From positions 1,364,001-1,428,000 of the forward strand of contig NZ_LT968776.1 of assembly GCF_900240975.1 (NCBI RefSeq): a stretch of DNA of 64,000 nt, in the 5' to 3' direction. The stretch's first letter is position 1; each line of letters starts with the position of its first letter. This DNA is from Mycobacterium sp. 4858 (GTDB lineage Bacteria; Actinomycetota; Actinomycetes; Mycobacteriales; Mycobacteriaceae). A program made the translations under genes and the position numbers. Under the pieces are notes generated by a model that did not search any database, was not told the origin of the DNA, and worked only from the letters and a program-made list of their open reading frames with translations. This document shows positions 18,160-27,400 of the stretch, piece by piece.

Positions 18160-19026
18160 GTGGATTCCATGGGGTGGATCCAGGACAGCTGGAACGGAAT
18201 CACGCACGCTGGGTCCAGCACCTGGATCGCGTGGGCGGCGTGGGCGGCGATCGCGCTCGCCGTCGTGACCCTGATCTTCACCAACCGCCAGATCACCCGC
18301 AATCGCCGGCTGGCCGCCGAACAGACGCGGCCGCAGGTCGCGATGTTCATGGAACCGCATCCCGCGGACTGGCACGTGATCGAACTGGTGGTCAGGAACT
18401 TCGGCCAGACCGCGGCGTACGACATCACGTTCTCGTTCATGAATCCGCCGACGGTGGCCGAATACGAGAACGCCACCGACGGCTACGCCGACGTCGCCGA
18501 ACTGCGCCTGCCCCGCGAGTTGCCGGTGCTGGCTCCCGGCCAGGAATGGCGCATGGTGTGGGACTCGGCGCTCGACCGCGCCGAGATCGGCAGCGGCATC
18601 GAGTCCCGCTTCACCGGCACCATCCGCTACTACGACCGGCCGGAGCACGCGCACGGGCGCCGGTTCTGGGAACGCGAACGCGTGCCGCTGGAAACCCAGG
18701 TGGTGCTGGACTGGGACTCGTTGCCGCCGGTGCAGCGCATCGAGTTGATGACCACCCATGACCTGGCGAAGCGGGAGAAGCAGAAGCTGGAGCTGCTGCG
18801 CGGGCTGCTGACCTACTTCCACTACGCGAGTAAGGAAACCCGCCCCGAGGTGTTCCGCAGCGAGATCGAACGGATCAACGCCGCCGTGCGGGAGACGCAG
18901 GACAGGTGGCGCACCCGCCAGCTCGACGAGCCCACCGACGTCAGCCTGCGCTGGGGTGAGACCGAGGACGAGCTGGGCAAACACCACAGTGCGCCCGCGG
19001 GGCGGCAAGGAGCCAGCAACCCATGA
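18160..19026 (+). CDS. Membrane-anchored hypothetical protein (Rv0633c-like)
   Basis: A 288-residue protein of unknown function with one N-terminal transmembrane helix (about residues 20-42: WIAWAAWAAIALAVVTLIF), a short basic stretch (TNRQITRNRRL) and a large domain outside or on the membrane face. The basic residues after the helix suggest N-out topology by the positive-inside rule. The C-terminal domain includes VVRNFGQTAAYDITFSF, a beta-rich segment seen in actinobacterial proteins of this sort. The start may be the GTG at 18160 or the ATG at 18169. Its stop overlaps the echA3 start (ATGA), so the two are probably co-translated. Confidence 0.8.
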   Translation: MDSMGWIQDSWNGITHAGSSTWIAWAAWAAIALAVVTLIFTNRQITRNRRLAAEQTRPQVAMFMEPHPADWHVIELVVRNFGQTAAYDITFSFMNPPTVAEYENATDGYADVAELRLPRELPVLAPGQEWRMVWDSALDRAEIGSGIESRFTGTIRYYDRPEHAHGRRFWERERVPLETQVVLDWDSLPPVQRIELMTTHDLAKREKQKLELLRGLLTYFHYASKETRPEVFRSEIERINAAVRETQDRWRTRQLDEPTDVSLRWGETEDELGKHHSAPAGRQGASNP

Positions 19027-19718
19027 GCGGCCCGGTCCACTACACCCTCAAGGATTCCGTCGCCGTCATCAGGATGGACGACGGCAAGGTCAACGCCCTG
19101 GGCCCGACAATGCAGCAGGCCCTGGGCGAGGCGATCGACCGGGCCGACGCCGACAACGCCGGGGCGTTGGTGATCACCGGCAACGAGCGGGTGTTCAGCG
19201 GCGGGTTCGACCTGAAGGTCCTCACCTCCGGCGAGGCGCAGCCGGCGATCGACATGCTGCGGGGCGGCTTCGAGCTGGCGTACCGGCTGTTGTCCCACCC
19301 CAAGCCGGTCGTGATGGCCTGCACCGGCCACGCCATCGCCATGGGGGCGTTCCTGCTGTCGTCCGGCGACCACCGGGTGGCCGCGCACGCCTACAACATT
19401 CAGGCCAACGAGGTGGCGATCGGCATGGTCATCCCCTACGCGGCCCTGGAGATCATGAAACTGCGCCTGACGCAGTCGGCCTACCAGCAGGCCGCCGGGC
19501 TGGCCAAGACGTTCTTCGGCGAGACGGCGCTGGCCGCGGGCTTCGTCGACGAGATCGTGCTGCCGGAGATGGTGGTCAGCCGCGCCGAGGAGGCCGCGCG
19601 CGAATTCGCCGGCCTGCACCAACACGCCCACGCCGCAACCAAATTGCGCGCGCGGGCGGATGCCCTGAAGGCCATCCGGGCCGGGATCGACGGCATCGAG
19701 GCCGAGTTCGGGCTGTAG
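19023..19718 (+). CDS. echA3: Enoyl-CoA hydratase/isomerase family protein EchA3
   Basis: A 231-residue crotonase-fold protein matching EchA3 (Rv0632c). Family members hydrate or isomerise acyl-CoAs in beta-oxidation. The oxyanion-hole segments are FSGGFDLKVL near residue 60 and HAIAMGAFLLSSGDHRVA near 105. The second catalytic Glu position of classical hydratases falls in IQANEVAIGMVIP and looks only partly conserved, so it may not be a typical hydratase. The ATG overlaps the previous stop. Downstream in the same frame lies an ORF fragment with no start codon. Confidence 0.88.
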   Translation: MSGPVHYTLKDSVAVIRMDDGKVNALGPTMQQALGEAIDRADADNAGALVITGNERVFSGGFDLKVLTSGEAQPAIDMLRGGFELAYRLLSHPKPVVMACTGHAIAMGAFLLSSGDHRVAAHAYNIQANEVAIGMVIPYAALEIMKLRLTQSAYQQAAGLAKTFFGETALAAGFVDEIVLPEMVVSRAEEAAREFAGLHQHAHAATKLRARADALKAIRAGIDGIEAEFGL

Positions 19719-19907
19719 CCCGCCCGACCCGCGCTGGTCAGCACGTTTTCGACACCGACGCCCGGGTACGCCGGCCGGCGCGCGCAGGCCGCCAAGGATG
19801 CCGAATTGCTGAGCCTGGCGTCGCGCTGCCATCCCGAGACGTTGCGCCAGATGCGCTGGGCCAACGCGATGCTCAAAGAGTTGTCACCGCAGGTATTGAT
19901 GAACTGA
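19719..19907 (+). pseudogene. Start-less coding remnant downstream of echA3
   Basis: In the same frame as echA3 and directly after its stop, 62 sense codons follow without a plausible initiation codon, ending ELSPQVLMN and a TGA at 19905-19907. Inside it are runs of good mycobacterial codon usage such as AKDAELLSLASRCHPETL and RQMRWANAMLKEL. This looks like the C-terminal end of a lost gene or of a longer echA3-region protein. I do not recognise the family. The rest of the gap to the patatin gene (19908-19995) shows nothing. Confidence 0.35.
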
Positions 19908-19995
19908 ACGGCGAACGCGGTGGCCGCTGCCCGCCGCCACCGCGTTCTCTCGCCTCCTCGCGGCCAGTGTGGCACGTGCGGGACATGCCGTCACT

Positions 19996-21006
19996 TCACT
20001 GCCTGACGATGCGGCGGAACCGGTCCAGATACGCCGGCCAGTCCCACGTGGACAAGAAATCCTGCGTCGCCGCATACCCCCTGTCGCAGAGCTGTTCGAG
20101 GCGGCCCCGGGAAATGCCGAAGTCGAGCACGCTCACGTCGGTGGAGGCGACCCCGATGGTGCGGCACTTGACCCACGGCAGACTCAGCTGTGCCTGGTCG
20201 TGGCCGACCATCATGGTGGTGAAAAGGCTTTGCAGCAGGGCGGATTGTTTGAGGAAACGCAACGGGCGCAGGGCGGGGAACACCTGGTCTATGCCCTCGG
20301 CGAGCTTGGGCATCACCGTGACGCCGAACGTGGGCCAGCGCGGCGGTTTGCCGTCGGTGCGGTCCAGCGAGTCGATCGGGAAATTCGACAGGACGCCTCC
20401 GTCGACCAGGCAGGAGCTGAGCCCCATGGTGTTGGTCAGCGCGACCGGCGGGTAGAAGAACGGAATCGCCATCGAGGCACGGACCGCGTCGGCGACGGGC
20501 TGCTCGTCGGGATCGAGCCCGTAGAGGCGCCGATAGTCCCAGGGCAGTCGCACCAGCTGCGCCGCGGTGACGTCGGCGACGGTGACCGCGACCTGATAGC
20601 GCCGTTCCGGTGGGAGGTCGTCGTCGTCGATGGCCAGATCGCCGAACGTGACCACGCCCAGGTTTTTCAGCTCGCTACGGATCCAGTCGTGGGCGAAGTC
20701 GCCGCGGTACATGGCCGTGTCGCGCACCAGCCCCCATGCGGAGCCGACGACGGGCAGAGGCCCCGCGCCGCGCCATTTGCGCAACGGCACCGACAGCGCG
20801 AGCTCCCTGAGCTCACCACTGGTCAGTTGATCGCCCTTGGACGCGGCCGCCGAGATCACCGCGACCACCGAACCCGCCGAGACCCCCGACACCCGATAGG
20901 CCGAGTAGCCGGCATCCATGAGCCCGGCGACTGCGCCGACCAGGCCGATGAACTTCACGCCCCCGCCAGAGAGGACCAGGTCTACCGGCTTCTTCTCGGC
21001 CGCCAT
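19996..21006 (-). CDS. Patatin-like phospholipase
   Basis: A 336-residue patatin-family serine acylhydrolase. The oxyanion loop GGGVKFIG lies at residues 14-21, the nucleophile is in GVSAGS near 43, and the dyad aspartate is in DGGVLSNFP near 215. These are all the elements needed for phospholipase A activity. There is no signal peptide. The start codon comes one base after the cyanase stop, so the two form a tight operon. Unlike rssA-type short patatins, its C-terminal third (from about residue 240) is family-specific. The lipid substrate is unknown. Confidence 0.87.
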   Translation of the reverse strand: MAAEKKPVDLVLSGGGVKFIGLVGAVAGLMDAGYSAYRVSGVSAGSVVAVISAAASKGDQLTSGELRELALSVPLRKWRGAGPLPVVGSAWGLVRDTAMYRGDFAHDWIRSELKNLGVVTFGDLAIDDDDLPPERRYQVAVTVADVTAAQLVRLPWDYRRLYGLDPDEQPVADAVRASMAIPFFYPPVALTNTMGLSSCLVDGGVLSNFPIDSLDRTDGKPPRWPTFGVTVMPKLAEGIDQVFPALRPLRFLKQSALLQSLFTTMMVGHDQAQLSLPWVKCRTIGVASTDVSVLDFGISRGRLEQLCDRGYAATQDFLSTWDWPAYLDRFRRIVRQ

Positions 21007-21007
21007 C

Positions 21008-21463
21008 TCAATCGTCCGCCGAAACCCATTGGTAGGGAAGGAATTTGCCGTCCAGGGTCACCACGACCCGATCGCCCGAGGGGTGCGGCTTCTTCTGTAG
21101 GTCGACACTGAAGTTGATCGCGCTCATGATGCCGTCGCCGAACTGTTCGTGGATCAGCTCCTTGATGGCGCCGCCGTAGACCTGCAGGGCCTCGTAGAAG
21201 CGATAGATGGTGGGATCGGTCGGCACGGCGGTGGGCAGCCCGCCGCGCATGGGCGGCGCCGCGAGCACGGGCACCACCGATTCGCTCAGACCCAGCCTCT
21301 CGACGAGGATCCGTGCCGACTCAGCGGGAATGGGATGCTGGCCGAGCAGCGCGGCGGTGGTCCACAGCACCGGCCTGTCGATGGCGTCGGCCAGCTCCTG
21401 CCACGTCAGGCCAAGCCGCAGTCGAGCCAGGACGATCTGCTCGGTGATCTCGTGTCTGTTCAT
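21008..21463 (-). CDS. cynS: Cyanate hydratase (cyanase)
   Basis: A 151-residue cyanase, which decomposes cyanate with bicarbonate to ammonia and CO2 in a decamer. The N-terminal helix-turn-helix-like domain (ITEQIVLARLRLGLTWQEL) and the C-terminal catalytic domain are both present. The active-site residues are seen in TDPTIYRFYEALQVYG (Arg88, Glu91) and GDGIMSAINF (Ser114). The ATG at 21463 is chosen because it gives the normal family length. No carbonic anhydrase or cyanate transporter gene is next to it, in contrast with the E. coli cyn operon; instead a patatin follows. Confidence 0.93.
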   Translation of the reverse strand: MNRHEITEQIVLARLRLGLTWQELADAIDRPVLWTTAALLGQHPIPAESARILVERLGLSESVVPVLAAPPMRGGLPTAVPTDPTIYRFYEALQVYGGAIKELIHEQFGDGIMSAINFSVDLQKKPHPSGDRVVVTLDGKFLPYQWVSADD

Positions 21464-21511
21464 CGCCCAAGCATGCCCGGCGGCCCTCACGCCGGCTTAC
21501 GGCCGCCTGCC

Positions 21512-22027
21512 TCACCACCGGCCGTGGTGGACGACCTCGGCGAAGGGGCGCCGATTCGGCGTGCGGATCGGGGTGAGCGGACGGTCGGCGGGATAACCGA
21601 CCCCCAGCAGGAACGCCACCAGCCGGTCCTCGGGGACGCCGAGGATGGCGCGCGCCTTCTGCTGGTCCCCCACCGATGAATGCCCGGTCCCGATTCCGAG
21701 GTCGGTGGCGGCGATCATCATCGCCATCGTGGCCTGCCCGACGTCGTAGTTGTCGGTGACCAGCCTGCGCTCGTCCGGCGGCACGGGCACGACGATCGCG
21801 ATCGCCGCGGCCGCGGCGGCGATGTGCCCGGCGCCCTGCCAGACGGTCGACAGCTCCTGCAGCTGCGCCCGGTCGGTGACGATCACGAAATCCCACGGCT
21901 GCCGGTTCTTCGCCGAGGGCGCGCGCCACCCGGCCTCGGCGATGCGGTTCAGGTCGTCTTCGGAAACCGGGTCCGGCTTGTACTGCCGGACATTGCGCCT
22001 GGCCCGGATCGCGTCCCAAGCCTCCAT
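21512..22027 (-). CDS. Nitroreductase-family FMN oxidoreductase
   Basis: A 171-residue nitroreductase-fold protein, FMN-dependent by family. The N-terminus DAIRARRNVRQYKPDPV is the classic FMN phosphate-binding region, and RAPSAKNRQPWDFVIVTD follows. Later comes LGVGYPADRPLTP. It is close to the minimal nitroreductase length. The ATG at 22027 starts directly before the conserved region; an ORF opening 60 codons earlier has no support. It lies 48 bases before the cyanase gene on the same strand, so it may head the cyanase-patatin operon. Substrate unknown. Confidence 0.85.
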   Translation of the reverse strand: MEAWDAIRARRNVRQYKPDPVSEDDLNRIAEAGWRAPSAKNRQPWDFVIVTDRAQLQELSTVWQGAGHIAAAAAAIAIVVPVPPDERRLVTDNYDVGQATMAMMIAATDLGIGTGHSSVGDQQKARAILGVPEDRLVAFLLGVGYPADRPLTPIRTPNRRPFAEVVHHGRW

Positions 22028-22205
22028 GGATGACCTCCTCATTCTCCAGCCGACCCCAGGTAAACGGGGGTAACGTCGTCCGAATTCCCCGCATACGCGC
22101 GCAGAAGTTTGATTCCGGCCATTACGGGAAGCCACGGTGAACCAGCTGTGCCGCCCACTCGTGATCCAGCTGAATGGCCCCGGATGAGGAAGGCGCGTAG
22201 CCGGC

Positions 22206-23072
22206 ATGACAGAGAACCTGACGCCGCACTTCGAGGACGTCCAGGCCCACTACGACCTGTCCGACGACTTCTTCCGGCTGTTCCTCGACCCCACCATGAC
22301 CTACAGCTGCGCGTACTTCGACCGCATGCGCGACATCCCGCTCGAAGAGGCGCAGCTCCGCAAGATGGACCTGGCGCTCGGAAAGCTGGGCCTGCGGCCC
22401 GGGATGACGCTGTTGGACGTCGGCTGCGGCTGGGGCGGAACCATGCGCCGCGCGCTCGAGAAGTACGACGTAGACGTCATCGGTTTGACACTGTCCAAGC
22501 ACCAGTGCGCGCACGTGCAGAAGATGTTCGACGCGATGACCACCCCGCACAGCAGGCGGGTGCTGCTGCACGGCTGGGAAGAATTCGACGAGCCCGTGGA
22601 CCGGATCGTCTCCATCGGCGCCTTCGAGCACTTCGGCTACGACCGCTACGACGACTTCTTCCAGAAGGCTTTCCGCATCCTGCCCGACGACGGGGTGATG
22701 CTGCTGCACACCATCACCATGCTGACCCCGGAACAGATCGTCGCACGCGGCCTGCCGATGACCGAGGAGCAGACCAGCTTCAACGACTTCATCGCCCGCG
22801 AAATCTTCCCGGGCGGCCAGTTGCCGCCGATCGAGATGGTGGAGTTCCACGCGTCGAAGATGGGTTTCAACCTGGCCCGCAGGCAGTCGCTACAGCTGCA
22901 CTACGCCCGCACGCTCGACCTGTGGGCCGCCGCGCTCGAGGCGCACCACAGCGAGGCCGTCGCGATCCAGTCCGAAGAGGTCTACCAGCGATACATGAGG
23001 TATCTGACCGGTTGCGCCCAGGCGTTCCGGGACGGCTACATCGACATCAACCAGTTCACGCTGGCCAAATAG
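22206..23072 (+). CDS. Cyclopropane mycolic acid synthase-family methyltransferase (MmaA2/CmaA1/PcaA-like)
   Basis: A 288-residue member of the mycolic acid methyltransferase family: LTPHFEDVQAHYDLSDDFF at the start, the SAM loop [35 protein letters not shown], and a C-terminus INQFTLAK. By eye it is closest to MmaA2 (cis-cyclopropanation of oxygenated and alpha-mycolates), then CmaA1 and PcaA; paralogue identity cannot be settled by motif alone. It is placed 12 kb from the mmaA1-mmaA4 pair, in an insert relative to M. tuberculosis, and converges on the SRPBCC gene with 9 bases between stops. It may restore the cyclopropane function missing from the mmaA cluster. Confidence 0.88.
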   Translation: MTENLTPHFEDVQAHYDLSDDFFRLFLDPTMTYSCAYFDRMRDIPLEEAQLRKMDLALGKLGLRPGMTLLDVGCGWGGTMRRALEKYDVDVIGLTLSKHQCAHVQKMFDAMTTPHSRRVLLHGWEEFDEPVDRIVSIGAFEHFGYDRYDDFFQKAFRILPDDGVMLLHTITMLTPEQIVARGLPMTEEQTSFNDFIAREIFPGGQLPPIEMVEFHASKMGFNLARRQSLQLHYARTLDLWAAALEAHHSEAVAIQSEEVYQRYMRYLTGCAQAFRDGYIDINQFTLAK

Positions 23073-23081
23073 GCGCGGCTC

Positions 23082-23525
23082 TCACCGGCCGGTCGGCTCG
23101 ACAAGGCGGCGAAGGTTCTTCAGGCTCTCGTCGAGCGAGCGGCCGACCCAGAAGGCCGCCACCCGGTCCGCGATCAGGCCCAGCAGGCCGCCCTCCGAGC
23201 TGTAGGCGAGCCGAAACGTCACGCGGGTCCGGCCGGGGCCGGCGTCGCGCAGGCGGAACCGGCCACGCTGCGTCACGCCGGTGATGTTGATCCACGCCAG
23301 GTCCCGCGCCGCATCGAACTCCACGACTTCGGCGACGCCACCCACCGGGATCGAGCCGATCTTCCACAGCACGGTGTAGCGGGCGCCCACCCGGGCCGGG
23401 CCCTCGGTCAGCGTCTCCCAGCGCTCCAGGTGCGGGAGGAACGACGGGTAGCGATCCGGGTCGCTGAGCACCTTCCACACGGTGTCGCGGTCCGCGTCGA
23501 CGACGATCCGGCGTTCGACGCGCAT
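23082..23525 (-). CDS. SRPBCC (polyketide cyclase/START-like) protein
   Basis: A 147-residue SRPBCC-superfamily protein, a hydrophobic-ligand-binding helix-grip fold. It opens MRVERRIVVDADRDTVW and has YPSFLPHLERWETL and later RVTFRLAYSSEGG. Small actinobacterial proteins of this class bind lipids or polyketides, but the ligand here is unknown. Its ATG overlaps the stop of the acyltransferase gene (ATGA), so the two are probably functionally linked, for example in lipid transfer (inference). Confidence 0.8.
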   Translation of the reverse strand: MRVERRIVVDADRDTVWKVLSDPDRYPSFLPHLERWETLTEGPARVGARYTVLWKIGSIPVGGVAEVVEFDAARDLAWINITGVTQRGRFRLRDAGPGRTRVTFRLAYSSEGGLLGLIADRVAAFWVGRSLDESLKNLRRLVEPTGR

Positions 23526-24358
23526 CAGCCGATCACCGGGAATCGGCGCTGCGCGGCAAGCCGATCCACGCCGGCCTGCAGGCTGGCGATCACCTCGTCG
23601 TACACCGCCTGGTCGTCGTCGCCCACCGTGATCGGCTCCTGCACCTCGATGACGATCTTGGCGGGCAGCGGAATGTGCCCCAACAGGTCGCTGACGTCGA
23701 GCCCCCAGGGCAGGGCCAGCGAGATGGGCACGCTCTTGAGCCGGATCACCTTGTCGAGCAGCAACAGTTTGGCCAGCCACTGCGCGCGACCCAGGAACAA
23801 CGCGGTCTCCTGGCCGCCGACGCTGGCCACCGGAACGATCGGTACGCCCGTCTCGCGCGCGAGCCGCACGAAGCCCTTGCGGCCACCGAAGTCGACGACG
23901 TGCCGCTGCCATGACGGGCGGAAGACCTCGTAGTCGCCGCCCGGGTACACCAGTACCGCGGCGCCGGATTCCAAAGCGAGGCGGGCGTTTTCGGGGCTGG
24001 CCGCGACCGTGCCGAACTTGCGCAGCCAGCGCAGCGGCGGATAGAGGGTGACCAGGTTGTGCGCGAGCTGATAGAACGGGCGCTCCACACCGAAGTACGA
24101 GCAGAACGCCAGGGTGAAGACGAACGTGTCGGGCGGGACGTTGCCGCCGCTGTGGTTGCCGACCAGCAGCACCGGCCCGTGCGGTGGGATGCGGTCGAGG
24201 CCGCGGACGTCGGCCCGGAAATAGAGCGAGGCCACCAGCCAGGTGGCGGGCAGCTGGTCCCGGATGAAGTCGGGGTCGCGCTGATCCAGGTCCGCCTTGG
24301 GCACCCGGTCGGCGATCTGCCTACTGGCCCACCCGATGGCATCCGCGACTGTCGCCAT
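23525..24358 (-). CDS. Lysophospholipid/diacylglycerol acyltransferase-like protein
   Basis: A 277-residue protein of the LPLAT/DGAT2-like acyltransferase superfamily, expected at the inner membrane surface. The catalytic His region is LLVGNHSGGNVPPDTFV near residue 85. The spacing to the Asp is longer than the HX4D motif and fits the variant subfamily found in actinobacteria. The acceptor-site segment VYPGGDYEVFRP and VPIVPVASVGGQET follow. It is the first gene of a pair with the SRPBCC protein. The ATG at 24358 matches the start of the reading frame with good codon use. It is divergent from recC with an 84-bp spacer. Donor and acceptor are unknown. Confidence 0.82.
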   Translation of the reverse strand: MATVADAIGWASRQIADRVPKADLDQRDPDFIRDQLPATWLVASLYFRADVRGLDRIPPHGPVLLVGNHSGGNVPPDTFVFTLAFCSYFGVERPFYQLAHNLVTLYPPLRWLRKFGTVAASPENARLALESGAAVLVYPGGDYEVFRPSWQRHVVDFGGRKGFVRLARETGVPIVPVASVGGQETALFLGRAQWLAKLLLLDKVIRLKSVPISLALPWGLDVSDLLGHIPLPAKIVIEVQEPITVGDDDQAVYDEVIASLQAGVDRLAAQRRFPVIG

Positions 24359-24442
24359 GGTGTCAGCCTGGCACAGCGGAGCCCGCCGGTGGAGGGACTT
24401 TCGTCGCCCGATGTCGGTGCGGGGGTCTATCGTTGCACCGCA

Positions 24443-27400
24443 ATGGCGCTTCATCTCCACCGTGCCGAACGCACCGATGTCCTTGCCGACGCCCTCGGGG
24501 CCCTGCTGGCCAATCCGCAAGCCGATCCGTTCGCCGGGGAGCTGGTGCTGGTTCCCGCGCGCGGCGTGGAGCGCTGGCTCAGCCAACGGCTGTCGCACGT
24601 GCTCGGCCGGTCCCGGGGCGGCCCGGGCGGCGACGGGGTGTGCGCGGGGGTGGCGTTCCGCAGTCCCGGATCGCTGATCGCCGAGATCATCGGCGCCGCC
24701 GACGCCGATCCCTGGTCGCCGGACGCCATCACCTGGCCGCTGCTGGAGGTGATCGACTGCTCCCTGGACGAGCCGTGGTGCGCAACGCTGGCAACGCATT
24801 TGGGCCACTTCGACACCGGGCCCGAGGCGGAACTGCGCCGCGCCAGGCGGTATTCGGTGGCGCGCAGGCTGGCCGGGTTGTTCGCCTCGTACGCGAGCCA
24901 GCGTCCGCAATTGCTGGCCGCCTGGCTGGACGGCGACCCGGGCGACCTCGACACCGACCTGGCCTGGCAGCCGCAACTGTGGCGGGCGGTGGCGGCGATC
25001 ATCCCGGCCGATCCGCCGCACGTCCGCCATCGGGACACGATCGCCCGGCTGCGGGAAGGCCCGACCGACCTGCCCACGCGGTTGTCGCTGTTCGGCCACA
25101 CCCGGTTGTCGCGGACCGATGTGGAACTCCTCGAGGCGGTGTCGGCCCACCACGACCTGCACCTGTGGCTGCCGCACCCCAGCGACCAGCTGTGGCAGGG
25201 GTTGAGCGGTGTCCATGGCGTGGTGCGGCGACGCGACGACGACAGCAGGCGCGCGGCGCAGCACCCGCTGCTTCAGACCCTCGGCCGCGACCTGCGCGAG
25301 CTGCAACGCGCGCTGCCGATCCGCCGAGCAACCGATGAGTTCATCTGCGGCGCAACACGATCCGATACCCTGCTGGGCTGGCTGCAGTCCGACATCGCCG
25401 CCAATGCGGTCCGGCGGACGGGCCGCGCCCCGTCGCCAGACGACCGCTCGGTGCAGGTGCACAGCTGCCACGGCGCGGCACGGCAGGTCGGCGTGCTGCG
25501 CGAGGTGCTGCTCGGGTTGCTCGAGGACGACCCGACGCTGGAGCCCCGCGACATCGTCGTGATGTGCCCCGATATCGAGACCTACGCCCCGTTGATCGTC
25601 GCCGGCTTCGGGCTGGGGGACCTGCCCGGAGAAGGCCACCCCGCGCACCGGCTGCGGATGCGCCTGGCCGACCGGTCCCCCACCCAGACCAATCCGCTCC
25701 TCGCGGTGGCCGGGCAACTGCTGGGCATCGCCGGTGGCCGCACCACCGCCACCGAGGTGCTCAACCTGGCGCAGGCCCCGCCGGTGCGCGCTCGCTTCGG
25801 TTTCACCGACGACAACCTCGACTCGATGACGGCGTGGGTGCGGGAATCGGGCATCCGGTGGGGCTTCGACAAGGAACAGCGGGCGCCCTACGGACTGGAC
25901 CACATCCTGCACAACACCTGGCGTTTCGGGCTCGACCGCATCCTCACCGGCGTCGCGATGTCCGACGACTCGCAGGCCTGGCTGAGCACCGCGCTACCGC
26001 TCGACGACGTGGGCAGCAACAAGGTCGAATTGGCCGGAAGATTGGCCGAATACGTCGCCCGGCTGCAGGGTGTGGTCGATTCGCTGACCGGAACCCGGCC
26101 GCTGACCGAGTGGATCGACGCGCTCACCGGCGGAGTCGCCGCACTCACCCGGGTGGCTGCCGGCGACGCGTGGCAGCACGGGCAGCTGCGCCACGAGTTC
26201 GCAAAGGTCTTGGAACAGGCCGGCTCCCGCGAGTCGACCATGATGCGCCTGCCCGACGTGCGCGCGCTGCTGGCCGGTCGCCTGGCCGGGCGGCCGACCC
26301 GCGCGAACTTCCGCACCGGCACGTTGACCGTCTGCACCATGGTGCCCATGCGGTCCGTTCCCCATCGGGTGGTGTGCCTGGTCGGCCTCGACGACGGCGT
26401 CTTCCCCCGGTTCGACCGGCCCGACGGCGACGACGCGCTGGCCCGGACGCCGATGACCGGTGAACGCGACATCCGTTCGGAGGACCGGCAGTTGCTGCTG
26501 GACGCCGTGTGCGCGGCCACCGAAACGCTGGTGATCACGTACACCGGCAACGACGAGCACACCGGCCACCCGCGCCCGCCGGCCGTGCCGCTGTCCGAAC
26601 TGCTCGACGCGCTGGACCAGACGACAACCCAACGCGTGCGCGACCGCGTGGTGGTGCACCATCCGTTGCAGCCCTTCGACATTCGCAACGTGACCCCCGG
26701 CGAGCTGGTCCCGGACCAGCCGTTCACCTTCGACCCCACCGCACTGGTGGCCGCCGAGGCCGCCGCCGGCGACCGGCATGCCGGCCGCCCGTTCTTCGCC
26801 GAGCCGCTTCCCGCGCCCCCGCGCGACGACGTCGCCCTGGCCGATCTGCTCACCTTCTTCCGGGACCCGGTGAAGGGTTTCTTCCGTGCGCTGGACTACG
26901 CGCTGCCCTGGGAAGTCGAGGACCTCGACGACGAGATGCCGGTCCAGATCGACGATTTGGCCCAGTGGAGCGTCGGCGATCGCATGCTGCGCGACATGCT
27001 GCGCGGCATGCATCCGGACACCGCCGCCAACGCCGAGTGGCGGCGGGGCACCCTGCCGCCCGGCCGCCTCGGGATGCGCAAAGCCGTCGAGATCCGCGAC
27101 CAGGCCGCCGACCTGGCGCGCACGGCGTTACGGCACCGTCAGGTTGACGCCGACGCGTACGACGTCGACGTGGACCTCGGCGGCGGTCGCCGGCTCACCG
27201 GCACCGTGACACCCGTCTTCGGCGAGCGCACGGTGTCGGTCACGTACTCCAGGCTGGGTGGCAAACACCTGATGGAGTCGTGGATTCCACTGCTGGCCTT
27301 GAGCACCGCCATGCCGGGCCGCGGCTGGTCGGCCCTGTGCATCGGCCGCGCCCGAACCGATCACCGCATCGAACAGCGGCTGCTGGGACCGCCGGCGGAT

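Noticed and set aside
23525..25912. A 795-codon minus-strand frame extending the acyltransferase gene upstream
   Set aside because: The extra N-terminal 500 residues are antisense to recC and lack domain content; the acyltransferase starts at ATG 24358.
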